From NCBI GenBank assembly GCA_934122085.1, contig CAKOVS010000002.1, positions 124,001 to 188,000 on the forward strand: DNA of 64,000 bases, written 5' to 3'. This DNA comes from an uncultured Clostridia bacterium (lineage in GTDB: Bacteria; Bacillota; Clostridia; TANB77; CAG-508). The notes under the pieces were generated by a model. The model worked only from the letters and a program-made list of their open reading frames with translations, made no database searches and was not told the DNA's origin. A program made the translations under genes and the position numbers. Of this stretch, positions 25,363 through 33,438 are shown piece by piece (position 1 is the stretch's first letter; every line of letters begins with the position of its first letter).

Positions 25363-25575
25363 CCATAAAAAAAAACACCCTATAGATATTTCTACCTATA
25401 GGAGTGTTTATATTACACGGTTCCATCCTATTTTTAACTTATTTTAAGATTTTAACGTATCTTATTCGTCTAACTTATTCGTTAGAAAGCTAAAGAGTTA
25501 GTTTTTCAAATACGTTTTCCACAATTAGTTCTCAGCCTGTGACTAATTTTCTCTGTTGATAACCTTTATTTTACT
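25363..25575 (-). promoter_or_regulatory. T-box leader controlling thrS
   Basis: About 210 nt of leader on the minus strand. The T-box core GGATGGAACCGTG lies at 25428-25416, followed by the terminator hairpin CACTCCTATAG/CTATAGGGTG and T8 (25406-25364). The upstream part holds several stems (ATTAGT/ACTAAT, AACGTAT/ATACGTT, CTAACT/AGTTAG). In this family, uncharged tRNA pairs with the leader and prevents termination; here that would be tRNA-Thr. I could not fix the specifier codon by eye. Confidence 0.88.
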
Positions 25576-25588
25576 TTTTCTCTTAATC

Positions 25589-25942
25589 TTAAATATCACT
25601 ATTCTTTTTTATTACTACAAATGAACTTATTCCTACTATTGCTAATGCTACTATTGCAACAATTGCTCCTGTATTATCTTCTATACCTGTATGTGGTAAT
25701 GTTGTATTTGTTGTTTTGGTTGTCTTAGATGTTGTTGTAGTTGATTTTGTTGTTAAATCCAATGTTGTTTGAGTAGTAGCTTTAGTTGTTGGCGCTGTAG
25801 TTGTTGATGTTGTTGTTAATAGATTTCCAGGTTCAAGTATTGGAATATCGTCATCATTTTCTGCAGCATTTGCTATATTTGACATTGTTAATGTAATTAA
25901 TGTAATTCCCATAATTAATGTTAATTTAAAAAATTTTTTCAT
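25589..25942 (-). CDS. Thr-rich sortase-anchored surface protein
   Basis: A 117-aa protein: signal peptide (1-26, MKKFFKLTLIMGITLITLTM then SNIANAA), a Thr-rich stalk (about residues 42-85, mostly TTT/TTK units), then a cell-wall sorting signal made of LPHTG, hydrophobic AIVAIVALAIVGISSFVVI and the basic tail KK. LPXTG-type anchoring by a sortase is expected. There is almost no folded domain, so it may be a small O-glycosylated stalk or a remnant of a longer protein. It lies directly upstream of the thrS leader. Confidence 0.8.
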   Translation of the reverse strand: MKKFFKLTLIMGITLITLTMSNIANAAENDDDIPILEPGNLLTTTSTTTAPTTKATTQTTLDLTTKSTTTTSKTTKTTNTTLPHTGIEDNTGAIVAIVALAIVGISSFVVIKKNSDI

Positions 25943-26075
25943 ATTACTTACCTCTTCTATTTATTATTTAATAACTCAATATTATTTATACCATATTATT
26001 TTATTTTTTTCAATACATTTTTCAAAAAAATTTTTTTAAAAAAATTTTTTCACATTTTATTCATAATTTTGTATT

Positions 26076-26837
26076 TTAATTGCATACTAGTATATTTTGT
26101 GCTATTTTTGAAAATTCTTCTTCTTCTTTTGTTAAATTTATTTTTATATTTCCACCAATAGTATTGCATAAATTTCTTTCTTCCAAATATCTTTTTAAAT
26201 AATTAGCAGTTGTTTCACCAGTATTTATTAATTCAACATCATATTCAAGTTCATCTTTTATTATATCTTCATATATTGGAAAATGTGTACATCCTAAAAT
26301 AATTTTATTTATTTTCTTTTCTTTAAAGAGTTTCATATATTTTTTAATTGCTTTTCTTCCTTCTTCGCCTGTTGCTCTTCCTTCTTCTGCAATAGTTGCA
26401 AGCATTGGACATGCTTCATTTATTACTTCAATATTTTCAATTTTTTCTTTTAATTTTTTCTCCCATGCTCCACTTTTGATTGTTCCCTCTGTTGCAATTA
26501 CTCCTATCTTTTTATATTTTTGTTCTTCTATATATTCAATTGTTGGTTCAATAATTCCTATTATTGGTGTTTCATAGTTTTGCTGTAATATTTCTATTGC
26601 TTGACTTGTAGCTGTGCCACATGCGATTATTATTATTTTCACATCTTGATTTATTAAATATTTTACATTTTCAATTGCAAATTTTATTATTTCTTCTTTG
26701 CTTTTATTTCCATATGGAAAGTTTTTAGTATCACCTAAATATATATAATTTTCTTTCGGCAATACTCTCTGAACTTCCTTGAGTACAGTTATTCCACCAA
26801 CTCCTGAGTCAAATATTCCAATTGATCTACTATCCAT
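26076..26837 (-). CDS. murI: glutamate racemase
   Basis: Makes D-glutamate for peptidoglycan. The two catalytic cysteines are present: C73 in IIACGTATS and C183 in LGCTHFPI, as is the substrate loop IGIFDSGVGGITVL and YLGDTKNFPYG. Length 253 aa is normal. It stands alone between divergent neighbours. Confidence 0.95.
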   Translation of the reverse strand: MDSRSIGIFDSGVGGITVLKEVQRVLPKENYIYLGDTKNFPYGNKSKEEIIKFAIENVKYLINQDVKIIIIACGTATSQAIEILQQNYETPIIGIIEPTIEYIEEQKYKKIGVIATEGTIKSGAWEKKLKEKIENIEVINEACPMLATIAEEGRATGEEGRKAIKKYMKLFKEKKINKIILGCTHFPIYEDIIKDELEYDVELINTGETTANYLKRYLEERNLCNTIGGNIKINLTKEEEEFSKIAQNILVCN

Positions 26838-26979
26838 TTTCTTTCCCCTCTAAACATTTTATAACTGTGTTATTATATAATATATTTATGTTTTTGGCTA
26901 GTTATTATTATCAATTATTTTATTTTTTCATATTATAAATTAATAGGCTTTGCCTAAATTTTATTAAAGGAGTTTATTT

Positions 26980-27435
26980 ATGGAAATAGATGAAAGAAAA
27001 CCAGAGCCAATGTGCCCCATAGTTGATATTGACGGATTTATCGCTGATGGCAAACAATTTGATTTAGATATTACTTTGGCTAATGACCATAGAGATGTTA
27101 TTTATGGTATTGTTAGAGATTGCTTCAAAGAACCAGTAAGAGATGCTGTTGTAAAATTAGTTGAAATTGAATATAAATGTGGAAAAAAAGAGTTAAAACC
27201 TGTTTCTCATACCTTTACAGATGATGACGGAGAATTTGTTTTTGGTCCTCTTTGCCCAGGCAAAAAATATGCTGTACAAATTTGGGCAAATCAAGTAAAA
27301 CACATTAAAATTTGTGCTAAATGTCATCATGAAGGAAACTGTTTAAAAGGTGTTGAATTAGATTGCGACAAGAAAGATTTTCCACATTGTGATAGATGTT
27401 CAAAAAATGAATTAGAAGTATCTGATTCAGAATAA
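26980..27435 (+). CDS. Cys-rich protein with carboxypeptidase-regulatory-like (CNA-B/transthyretin-like) domain
   Basis: A 151-aa protein without signal peptide. Residues about 38-105 (DVIYGIVRDCFKEPVRDAVV, HTFTDDDGEFVFGPLCPGKK) match the beta-sandwich carboxypeptidase regulatory-like fold. The C-terminal 40 residues hold CAKCHHEGNCLKGVELDCDK and CDRCSKNELE, six Cys plus His, suggesting metal binding or cross-linking. Similar proteins occur in Clostridia without assigned function; a spore coat role is only a guess. Preceded by AAAGGAG. Confidence 0.6.
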   Translation: MEIDERKPEPMCPIVDIDGFIADGKQFDLDITLANDHRDVIYGIVRDCFKEPVRDAVVKLVEIEYKCGKKELKPVSHTFTDDDGEFVFGPLCPGKKYAVQIWANQVKHIKICAKCHHEGNCLKGVELDCDKKDFPHCDRCSKNELEVSDSE

Positions 27436-27516
27436 TTTTTTGGAGGTTACATTTTTGTAGCCTCTTCTTGTTTATTTTAATAAATTTTGTACATAATTAT
27501 TCTACGGAGGTTAGTT

Positions 27517-28638
27517 ATGAAAAAAAGTTCTCATTTATTTAGAAATATTCTATTCTTTTTAATTTTATCAAGTATTTTATTAATTTTTGCATATTATTTA
27601 TATATTACATATAGTAATATTGAAATTACTCCAGAATATGATATATCAAAAGTCAGTACTTCTGATAATACATCTTTTTCATCAGCTGATATTTCAGATA
27701 TTTCAAATATGTTAGAAGATGTATCTTCATGTGTAGTTGGAATTTCAAAAATAAAATCACATTCTAATTCTATTTTTTCAGCAAATTCTTTAAATGATTT
27801 AGGAATTGGTACTGGAATAATTGTTTCAAATAATGGATATATTTTAAGTAATTGTCATGTTACTGGCGAAAAACTTAGTACATGCTATGTTACATTAGAA
27901 AACGGATATACCTATGATGCAACTGTTTTATGGTGTAATTCTGAATTAGATTTATCAGTTTCAAAAATTAATGCTTCTAACTTAAACTTTGTTAAATTCG
28001 GAGACTCGTCTAAAGTAAAATCTGGTGAAACTGTTTATGCAATTGGCAACCCAATAGGATATGAATTTAGAAGAACCATAACATCTGGCATCATTAGTGC
28101 TACAAATAGAACTATAAAAATTGAAGAAAACAATTCTGTTTCATATATGACTGATTTGATTCAAACAGATGCTTCTATCAATCCCGGAAATAGTGGTGGT
28201 CCATTACTTTTATCTACTGGTGAAGTAATTGGAATAAATAGTGTGAAAATTACATCTGCTGAGGGAATTGGCTTTGCTGTTCCTATAAATGTTGTTAAAC
28301 CTGTAATTGAAAAATTTATTTCAGACAATTCGTTTGATGAATCATATCTAGGAATTTATGCTTATGATAAAGAAATCATTCCATATGTTTCTTCTACAAA
28401 TGTTCCAAATGGAATTTATATTGCACATATAAATGAAGATAGTCCTGCATATTCTAGTGGGCTTAAGGTTGGAGATATTATTACCTCTATAGATGATAAA
28501 ATTTTTAATAATATGATAGATTTAAGAGAATATATTTTTCAAAAATCCCCTGGTGATACTATTTTAATTAATATTAGCAGAGGATATATAACAAAAAGTT
28601 TTAATGTTACTTTAAGCTCGACAAATAAGAAAAATTGA
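27517..28638 (+). CDS. htrA: HtrA/DegP-type membrane serine protease
   Basis: One N-terminal membrane helix (about 8-30), a trypsin-like domain with triad H114 (SNCHVTG), D145 (ELDLSVSKI) and S226 (NPGNSGGPL), and a C-terminal PDZ domain (about 285-365, IYIAHINEDSPAYSSGLKVG then DIITSIDDK). Such proteases degrade misfolded extracytoplasmic proteins. Start at 27517 follows GGAGG; an in-frame ATG at 27487 has no site. Repeat copy D begins at its stop codon. Confidence 0.92.
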   Translation: MKKSSHLFRNILFFLILSSILLIFAYYLYITYSNIEITPEYDISKVSTSDNTSFSSADISDISNMLEDVSSCVVGISKIKSHSNSIFSANSLNDLGIGTGIIVSNNGYILSNCHVTGEKLSTCYVTLENGYTYDATVLWCNSELDLSVSKINASNLNFVKFGDSSKVKSGETVYAIGNPIGYEFRRTITSGIISATNRTIKIEENNSVSYMTDLIQTDASINPGNSGGPLLLSTGEVIGINSVKITSAEGIGFAVPINVVKPVIEKFISDNSFDESYLGIYAYDKEIIPYVSSTNVPNGIYIAHINEDSPAYSSGLKVGDIITSIDDKIFNNMIDLREYIFQKSPGDTILINISRGYITKSFNVTLSSTNKKN

Positions 28639-28764
28639 AAATTTTTCTTTGGTTTGTTCTCATCCGATTTGAATTTCTGAGCGAAACGATGAAATCTCAA
28701 ATGGCTAGCAATTGTAACTTTTTATATAGTAGGAAAGTATAACCTTCCTACTATATAAAAAAAA
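28638..28764 (+). repeat. interspersed repeat, copy D (full length), terminator-like
   Basis: Begins within the htrA stop codon and ends with TATATAGTAGGAAAG/CTTCCTACTATATA and A8, so it sits exactly between convergent genes where a bidirectional terminator is needed. Compared with copy A it carries paired changes in the hairpin (CTAGGAAG to GTAGGAAAG with matching opposite arm), which keep the stem. Confidence 0.75.
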
Positions 28765-28805
28765 TAATAGAGCCTGAATCTTTTACAAATTTGGCTCTAT
28801 TTCAT

Positions 28806-29924
28806 TTAATTTATAGCAACTCCATTTACATATAATTTATATCCATTAAAATCAATATTACTATATGTTGTGTCATAATCTTCTAATGATGTAACATAAG
28901 AATCTCCTGTTAATTTTATTTTTGATGTTGAGTCTAATTTTAATGTTATACTTTTTGCTTCATTACTTCCATTTATTGTTCCTTCATAATAAGAGCTTTC
29001 ACTCATTGTCATATCTAATGTTGATATTGAGTCAATTACAATGTTTCCTTCTGCATTTTGTTGTGTCATTATTAATGTTACATTTCCTCCGTTAGATCCT
29101 GTGTTTCCCCATGAGTCTTTTTGTGCTCTTAAAAAGTTTCCTGTGCTATCATTATTTACAATTGTGTTTATTGTTAAATTTGATGCATTTGTTGTTCCTC
29201 CACCTGTTGTCATTATTCCTCCTGCATTGTCTCCTGTTGTTGTGATTGTTGAGTCACTTATTGTTATTGTTGTTCCATCACTTGATGAATTATTTGTTGT
29301 TGCAAACCCTCCATAACTAAATACTCCATTTGCCCCATCTGCTTCTGTTGTTATTGTTGTATTTTTTATTGTTAAGTTTGCTCCATTTTTTGCTAATATT
29401 GCTGAATTATTTCCATAAAAATTACTACTATCTCCTCCGTCTGAATCTCCTGTTTTGTCTACTGTTATGTTTGATAAGTTTACATCTACATCTCCTGTTG
29501 TAATGATTGCATTTTCATTTGATGTTGTTGATGAATATTCTCCACTTTCTATTGTAGAGTCTTCTGAAATTTCTTTATTAGCTGTATATGTTATATTACT
29601 GGCTGTTTCTCCCTGACCTCCTGGCATTTGCATATTATTTTGTATTTGATTTTGTTGTGATCCTGTTGAATTGTTTCCATTTGAATCGTTTGGTTTTGCT
29701 GGTGGTTCTGTTGAATTACTTCCATTTGATTCATCTGGCTTACTTGGTGGTGTTCCAATTTGTCCATTACTATTATTTTCTCCACTTGAATTTAACATTT
29801 GAGGTGGATTTCCTTGATTTGTTCCTTCTCCACTTTCTTTAGCAAGCTTTATAGTAAATCCACTTGCAATACATACTATAATTATAATTGTTATCATAAT
29901 TATATTTTTTACTTTTCTACTCAT
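28806..29924 (-). CDS. secreted beta-helix-like surface protein
   Basis: A membrane helix/signal anchor (7-27, NIIMITIIIIVCIASGFTI), a low-complexity Pro/Asn/Gln/Ser linker (about 32-105), then repeated short strands such as NAIITTGDVDVNLSNITVDK, NLTIKNTTITTEADGANGVF and TTITISDSTITTTGDNAGGI typical of right-handed beta-helix folds. It ends with WNLTGDSYVTSL-like and NGYKLYVNGVAIN. Ligand unknown; adhesin or carbohydrate-binding roles are guesses. No sorting signal at the C-terminus. Confidence 0.7.
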   Translation of the reverse strand: MSRKVKNIIMITIIIIVCIASGFTIKLAKESGEGTNQGNPPQMLNSSGENNSNGQIGTPPSKPDESNGSNSTEPPAKPNDSNGNNSTGSQQNQIQNNMQMPGGQGETASNITYTANKEISEDSTIESGEYSSTTSNENAIITTGDVDVNLSNITVDKTGDSDGGDSSNFYGNNSAILAKNGANLTIKNTTITTEADGANGVFSYGGFATTNNSSSDGTTITISDSTITTTGDNAGGIMTTGGGTTNASNLTINTIVNNDSTGNFLRAQKDSWGNTGSNGGNVTLIMTQQNAEGNIVIDSISTLDMTMSESSYYEGTINGSNEAKSITLKLDSTSKIKLTGDSYVTSLEDYDTTYSNIDFNGYKLYVNGVAIN

Positions 29925-30034
29925 ATTGTTATCCTCCTAATATTATTTGAAAGTCTTATTTCTTACTTTCTAAATGTATTTTAGTTTTAAAAGATTAAAT
30001 AAATATTAAATATAAAAATTTTTTTATAAAATTA

Positions 30035-30062
30035 TTTTCATTTTTAGTCATTGTGTTATAAT
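30035..30062 (+). promoter_or_regulatory. promoter of the Mg2+ ATPase gene
   Basis: TATAAT (30057-30062) with a weak TTTTCA -35 at 30035-30040. The predicted leader is only about 20 nt, leaving no room for a Mg2+-sensing riboswitch. Confidence 0.5.
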
Positions 30063-30087
30063 AAATTCGTCCAAAGGAGTGATATAA

Positions 30088-32721
30088 ATGATTCGTTTAT
30101 TTTTTATAAAAAATAAATTTAAAAATCAAAAATTAGTTAATAATGATAAGAAAATTCTTGAAAAATATACAAATATAGCTCAAAAGTCAAAAGATGAAAT
30201 ACTTAATGAATTTAATTCTGATATTGAAAAAGGTCTATCTTCAAAAATAATTGAAGAAAAACATAAAAATGATGAAAAAAATATTGTAGTAAAAGAAGAA
30301 AAACATTCATGGTTTTATTTTTTTATAAATTCATTTAAAGATAAATTTATTTTTATTCTTATAGTTTTAGCAATTATAAATAAATTTGTTGGTGATGATA
30401 CTCTTGGAACTATAATTATTTTAGCTATTGGTTTGGCAAGTGCTTTGATAAGATTTTTCCAAGACTATTCTACTTATAAGTTTAATCAGTCTTTAAAGAG
30501 TAAACTTTTTTCTACTGCAACTGTTATAAGAAATGGTAAAGAAAAAAATATAAAAACAGAAGATATTGTATTAGGTGATATTGTTCATTTAAATGCTGGC
30601 TCAATAATTCCTGCAGATGTTATGATTTTAGAAAGTAAGGATTTATTTTTAAATCAATCTGTTTTTACTGGTGAGAGTGCTCCTATTGAAAAAAAGGATT
30701 CTTATATACCATCAAATGAAATTTTTTCACTATCTAATATTTGCTTGATGGGTACAAGTGTTATAAGTGGTAATGCTACTGGTATTGTTATCAGCACAGG
30801 ATTTTCAACATATTTAGGAAATATGGGTAAACAAATTGATAATAAAAAAGAAATTACAAATTTTGAAAAAGGTATGAATAATATAACAAAACTTCTTATT
30901 AAATATATGCTTGTTGTTTCTATTGCAGTATTTATTATATATGCACTTATTCGTAAAGATGTATTAGAGGCAATTCTATTTGCATTATCTGTTGCTGTTG
31001 GAATCACTCCAACAATGCTCCCTATGATTGTTAATGTTAATTTAACAAAAGGCACTAAAACATTGGCTAAAAAGAAAACTCTTGTAAAAAACATTCAATC
31101 AATTCAAAATTTAGGTGCAATTGATGTCTTGTGTACAGATAAAACAGGAACTTTAACATTAGATAAGATTGTTTTACAAAAGTATATTAATGTTGAAGGT
31201 AAAGAAGATTTATCAATTCTTGAATATGCTTATTTAAATAGTTATTATGGAACTGGAATGAAAAACTTAGTTGATAAAGCTGTTATTACATTTGGAAATG
31301 AGCATAATATTAAAGAAAAAATTGTTGATTATGAAAAAGTTGACGAAATTCCATTTGATTATACAAGAAAAATAATGAGTGTTGTTGTAAAACATGATGA
31401 TCATTATAGAATTATTACAAAAGGGGCTTTGGAAGAAATATTAAAAAGATGTACTACTGTAAAGATAAATGGTGAACACAAAGATTTAACTCAAGATATG
31501 ATTGCAAATATAAATAGTAATGCAAAAGATTTAGCTTTACAGGGAATGCAAGTTATTGCATTAGCTTCAAAAAGAGAATATTCTGGTAAAGATATATTTA
31601 ATTCTTCTGATGAATCTGAAATGGTGTTTATCGGATTTGTTGCATTTCTTGATCCACCAAAAAAAGATGTAAAAACTACAATTAAAAATTTAAAAGAATA
31701 TGGTGTTACTACAAAAATATTAACTGGTGATAATCAATATGCTACTGAAAATGTTTCAAGATTAGTTGGAATTCCAAATGATAAAATTTTAACTGGTTCT
31801 GATATTGATAAGATGTCTGATGATGAACTTTCAAAACAAGTTGAAGATGTTGATATATTTGCAAGAATGAATCCTTTACAAAAAGAAAGAATTATTACTA
31901 TATTAAAGAAGAATAGTCATGTTGTTGGATATATGGGAGATGGTGTAAATGATGCTCCATCTCTTCATAATGCTGATGTTGGTATTTGTGTAAATACTGC
32001 AACAGATATTGCAAAAGAAGCTAGTGATATAATTTTATTGGAGAAAAATTTAAAAGTTGTTTTTAATGGTGTTGTTGAAGGAAGAAAAGTATATGGAAAT
32101 ATTATAAAATATATGAAAATGGCTTTAAGTTCAGATTTTGGTGATGTTTTTAGTATTTTTATTGCAAGTATATTCTTACCATTTTTACCATTACTACCTA
32201 TTCAAATGCTTTTACAGGATTTTTTATATGATTTTTCTCAAATAGCTATTCCTTATGATAATGTTGATAAAGAGTTTTTATTAAAGCCTAGAAAATGGAA
32301 TACAAAAGGATTAGGAACTTTTATGAATGTTATGGGACCTATTAGTTCAATAATTGATGTTTTAGCATTCTTGGCATTCTGGTTTATTTTAGGATATAAC
32401 AATATTGCTAGTGAATCATATTTTCAAACAGCTTGGTTTGTTGAATGTTTAATTAGTGAAACTTTAATAATCCATTTTGTGCGTACATCAAAAATTCCTT
32501 TTGTACAATCAAAAGCAAATCCTATCTTAACTGCTCTTACTATGGTTACAATAATTGGTACTATAATTACTCCAATATTATTCCATAATATTTCATCATT
32601 CCATTTTGAAATATTACCACCTTTATATTACTTAATTGTTATTGGATTGACTGCTTTATATGTTATTCTTGTTCAAATTGTAAAAAAGATTTATATTAAA
32701 AAAGTTGGAGAATGGTTATAA
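30088..32721 (+). CDS. mgtA: Mg2+-importing P-type ATPase (MgtA/MgtB type)
   Basis: P-type ATPase of 877 aa, type IIIB. Actuator motif FTGESAPIEK, phosphorylation site CTDKTGTLT, nucleotide-binding KGALEEILKRC, hinge TGDNQYATENVSRLVGIP and GDGVNDAPSLHNADVGICV are all intact. The pair NVNLTKGTKTLAKKKTLVKN and the long C-terminal helix block with FVRTSKIPFVQSKANP are typical of MgtA/MgtB. It brings Mg2+ into the cell using ATP. Preceded by AAAGGAG. Confidence 0.93.
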   Translation: MIRLFFIKNKFKNQKLVNNDKKILEKYTNIAQKSKDEILNEFNSDIEKGLSSKIIEEKHKNDEKNIVVKEEKHSWFYFFINSFKDKFIFILIVLAIINKFVGDDTLGTIIILAIGLASALIRFFQDYSTYKFNQSLKSKLFSTATVIRNGKEKNIKTEDIVLGDIVHLNAGSIIPADVMILESKDLFLNQSVFTGESAPIEKKDSYIPSNEIFSLSNICLMGTSVISGNATGIVISTGFSTYLGNMGKQIDNKKEITNFEKGMNNITKLLIKYMLVVSIAVFIIYALIRKDVLEAILFALSVAVGITPTMLPMIVNVNLTKGTKTLAKKKTLVKNIQSIQNLGAIDVLCTDKTGTLTLDKIVLQKYINVEGKEDLSILEYAYLNSYYGTGMKNLVDKAVITFGNEHNIKEKIVDYEKVDEIPFDYTRKIMSVVVKHDDHYRIITKGALEEILKRCTTVKINGEHKDLTQDMIANINSNAKDLALQGMQVIALASKREYSGKDIFNSSDESEMVFIGFVAFLDPPKKDVKTTIKNLKEYGVTTKILTGDNQYATENVSRLVGIPNDKILTGSDIDKMSDDELSKQVEDVDIFARMNPLQKERIITILKKNSHVVGYMGDGVNDAPSLHNADVGICVNTATDIAKEASDIILLEKNLKVVFNGVVEGRKVYGNIIKYMKMALSSDFGDVFSIFIASIFLPFLPLLPIQMLLQDFLYDFSQIAIPYDNVDKEFLLKPRKWNTKGLGTFMNVMGPISSIIDVLAFLAFWFILGYNNIASESYFQTAWFVECLISETLIIHFVRTSKIPFVQSKANPILTALTMVTIIGTIITPILFHNISSFHFEILPPLYYLIVIGLTALYVILVQIVKKIYIKKVGEWL

Positions 32722-32727
32722 TAGAAG

Positions 32728-32762
32728 AAACAAGGAATATTAAATTATTCCTTGTTTTTTTT
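32728..32762 (+). terminator. terminator of mgtA
   Basis: AAACAAGGAATA/TATTCCTTGTTT stem followed by T8 on the plus strand. Confidence 0.85.
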
Positions 32763-32811
32763 GAAATTTTTTAACCAAGTTTTTATTTTTTGTCATTTTT
32801 TCATAATACTT

Positions 32812-33279
32812 TTATAATTTAAACACAACCTTAAAAGTAGTATATCCGCCTTCACAATCAACAGAAATCTTACCATTATGATTTACAACTATATTCTTAG
32901 CAATAGCAAGACCTAAACCATATCTATTACTCTCCCTATTTCTAGACTCATCTGCTCTATAAAATCTCTCAAAAATCTTATCTCTAATCTCTTTAGGAAT
33001 TTCTTTTCCTTTATTAGAAACACTCAAAACAATATCATTCTTTTGTTTTCCAAGAAATACGTTTATCTCTCCATTTTCTTCACTATGTTTTATTGCATTA
33101 TCTAATAGTATTGCAATAAGCTGTTTTATTTGAACACTGTTACATTTTAATTTCAAATCCTTTTGTATGTTATATTCAAACTTAATTTTGTTTTCAAACA
33201 TCAAACTCTCAAAAGTTAGTACAGATATTTCAGCAATTTTTGATAAATCTTCAACTATTAATATTCTCATATAAATCAC
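32812..33279 (-). pseudogene. histidine kinase remnant (ATPase domain only)
   Basis: A 155-aa ORF with N box LLDNAIKHS, then VSNKGKEIPKEIRDKIFERF (G1/F box) and YGLGLAIAKNIVVNHNGKIS (G2). The preceding LVEDLSKIAEISVLTFESLM is the end of a dimerisation helix, but the phospho-accepting His helix, sensor and membrane parts are absent, and no frame upstream supplies them. It is best read as the 3' remnant of a kinase gene. No response regulator is nearby. Confidence 0.75.
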
Positions 33280-33438
33280 CTTATATATATTACTTTTTAT
33301 TCATTAAATGAATATTAAATTTATACAAAAATTTTACTACATTTTAGATATTTTTTCAAATTGAATTTTCTATATCTCTTGATTTTTGCAAACTTTGAGG
33401 ATATAATTTGTAAAGGTAAATTTAGAAAGGACAAGACT

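Noticed and set aside
29925..30087. Mg2+ riboswitch (M-box) before the Mg2+ ATPase
   Set aside because: The promoter lies about 20 nt before the ribosome binding site, so no leader of adequate length exists.
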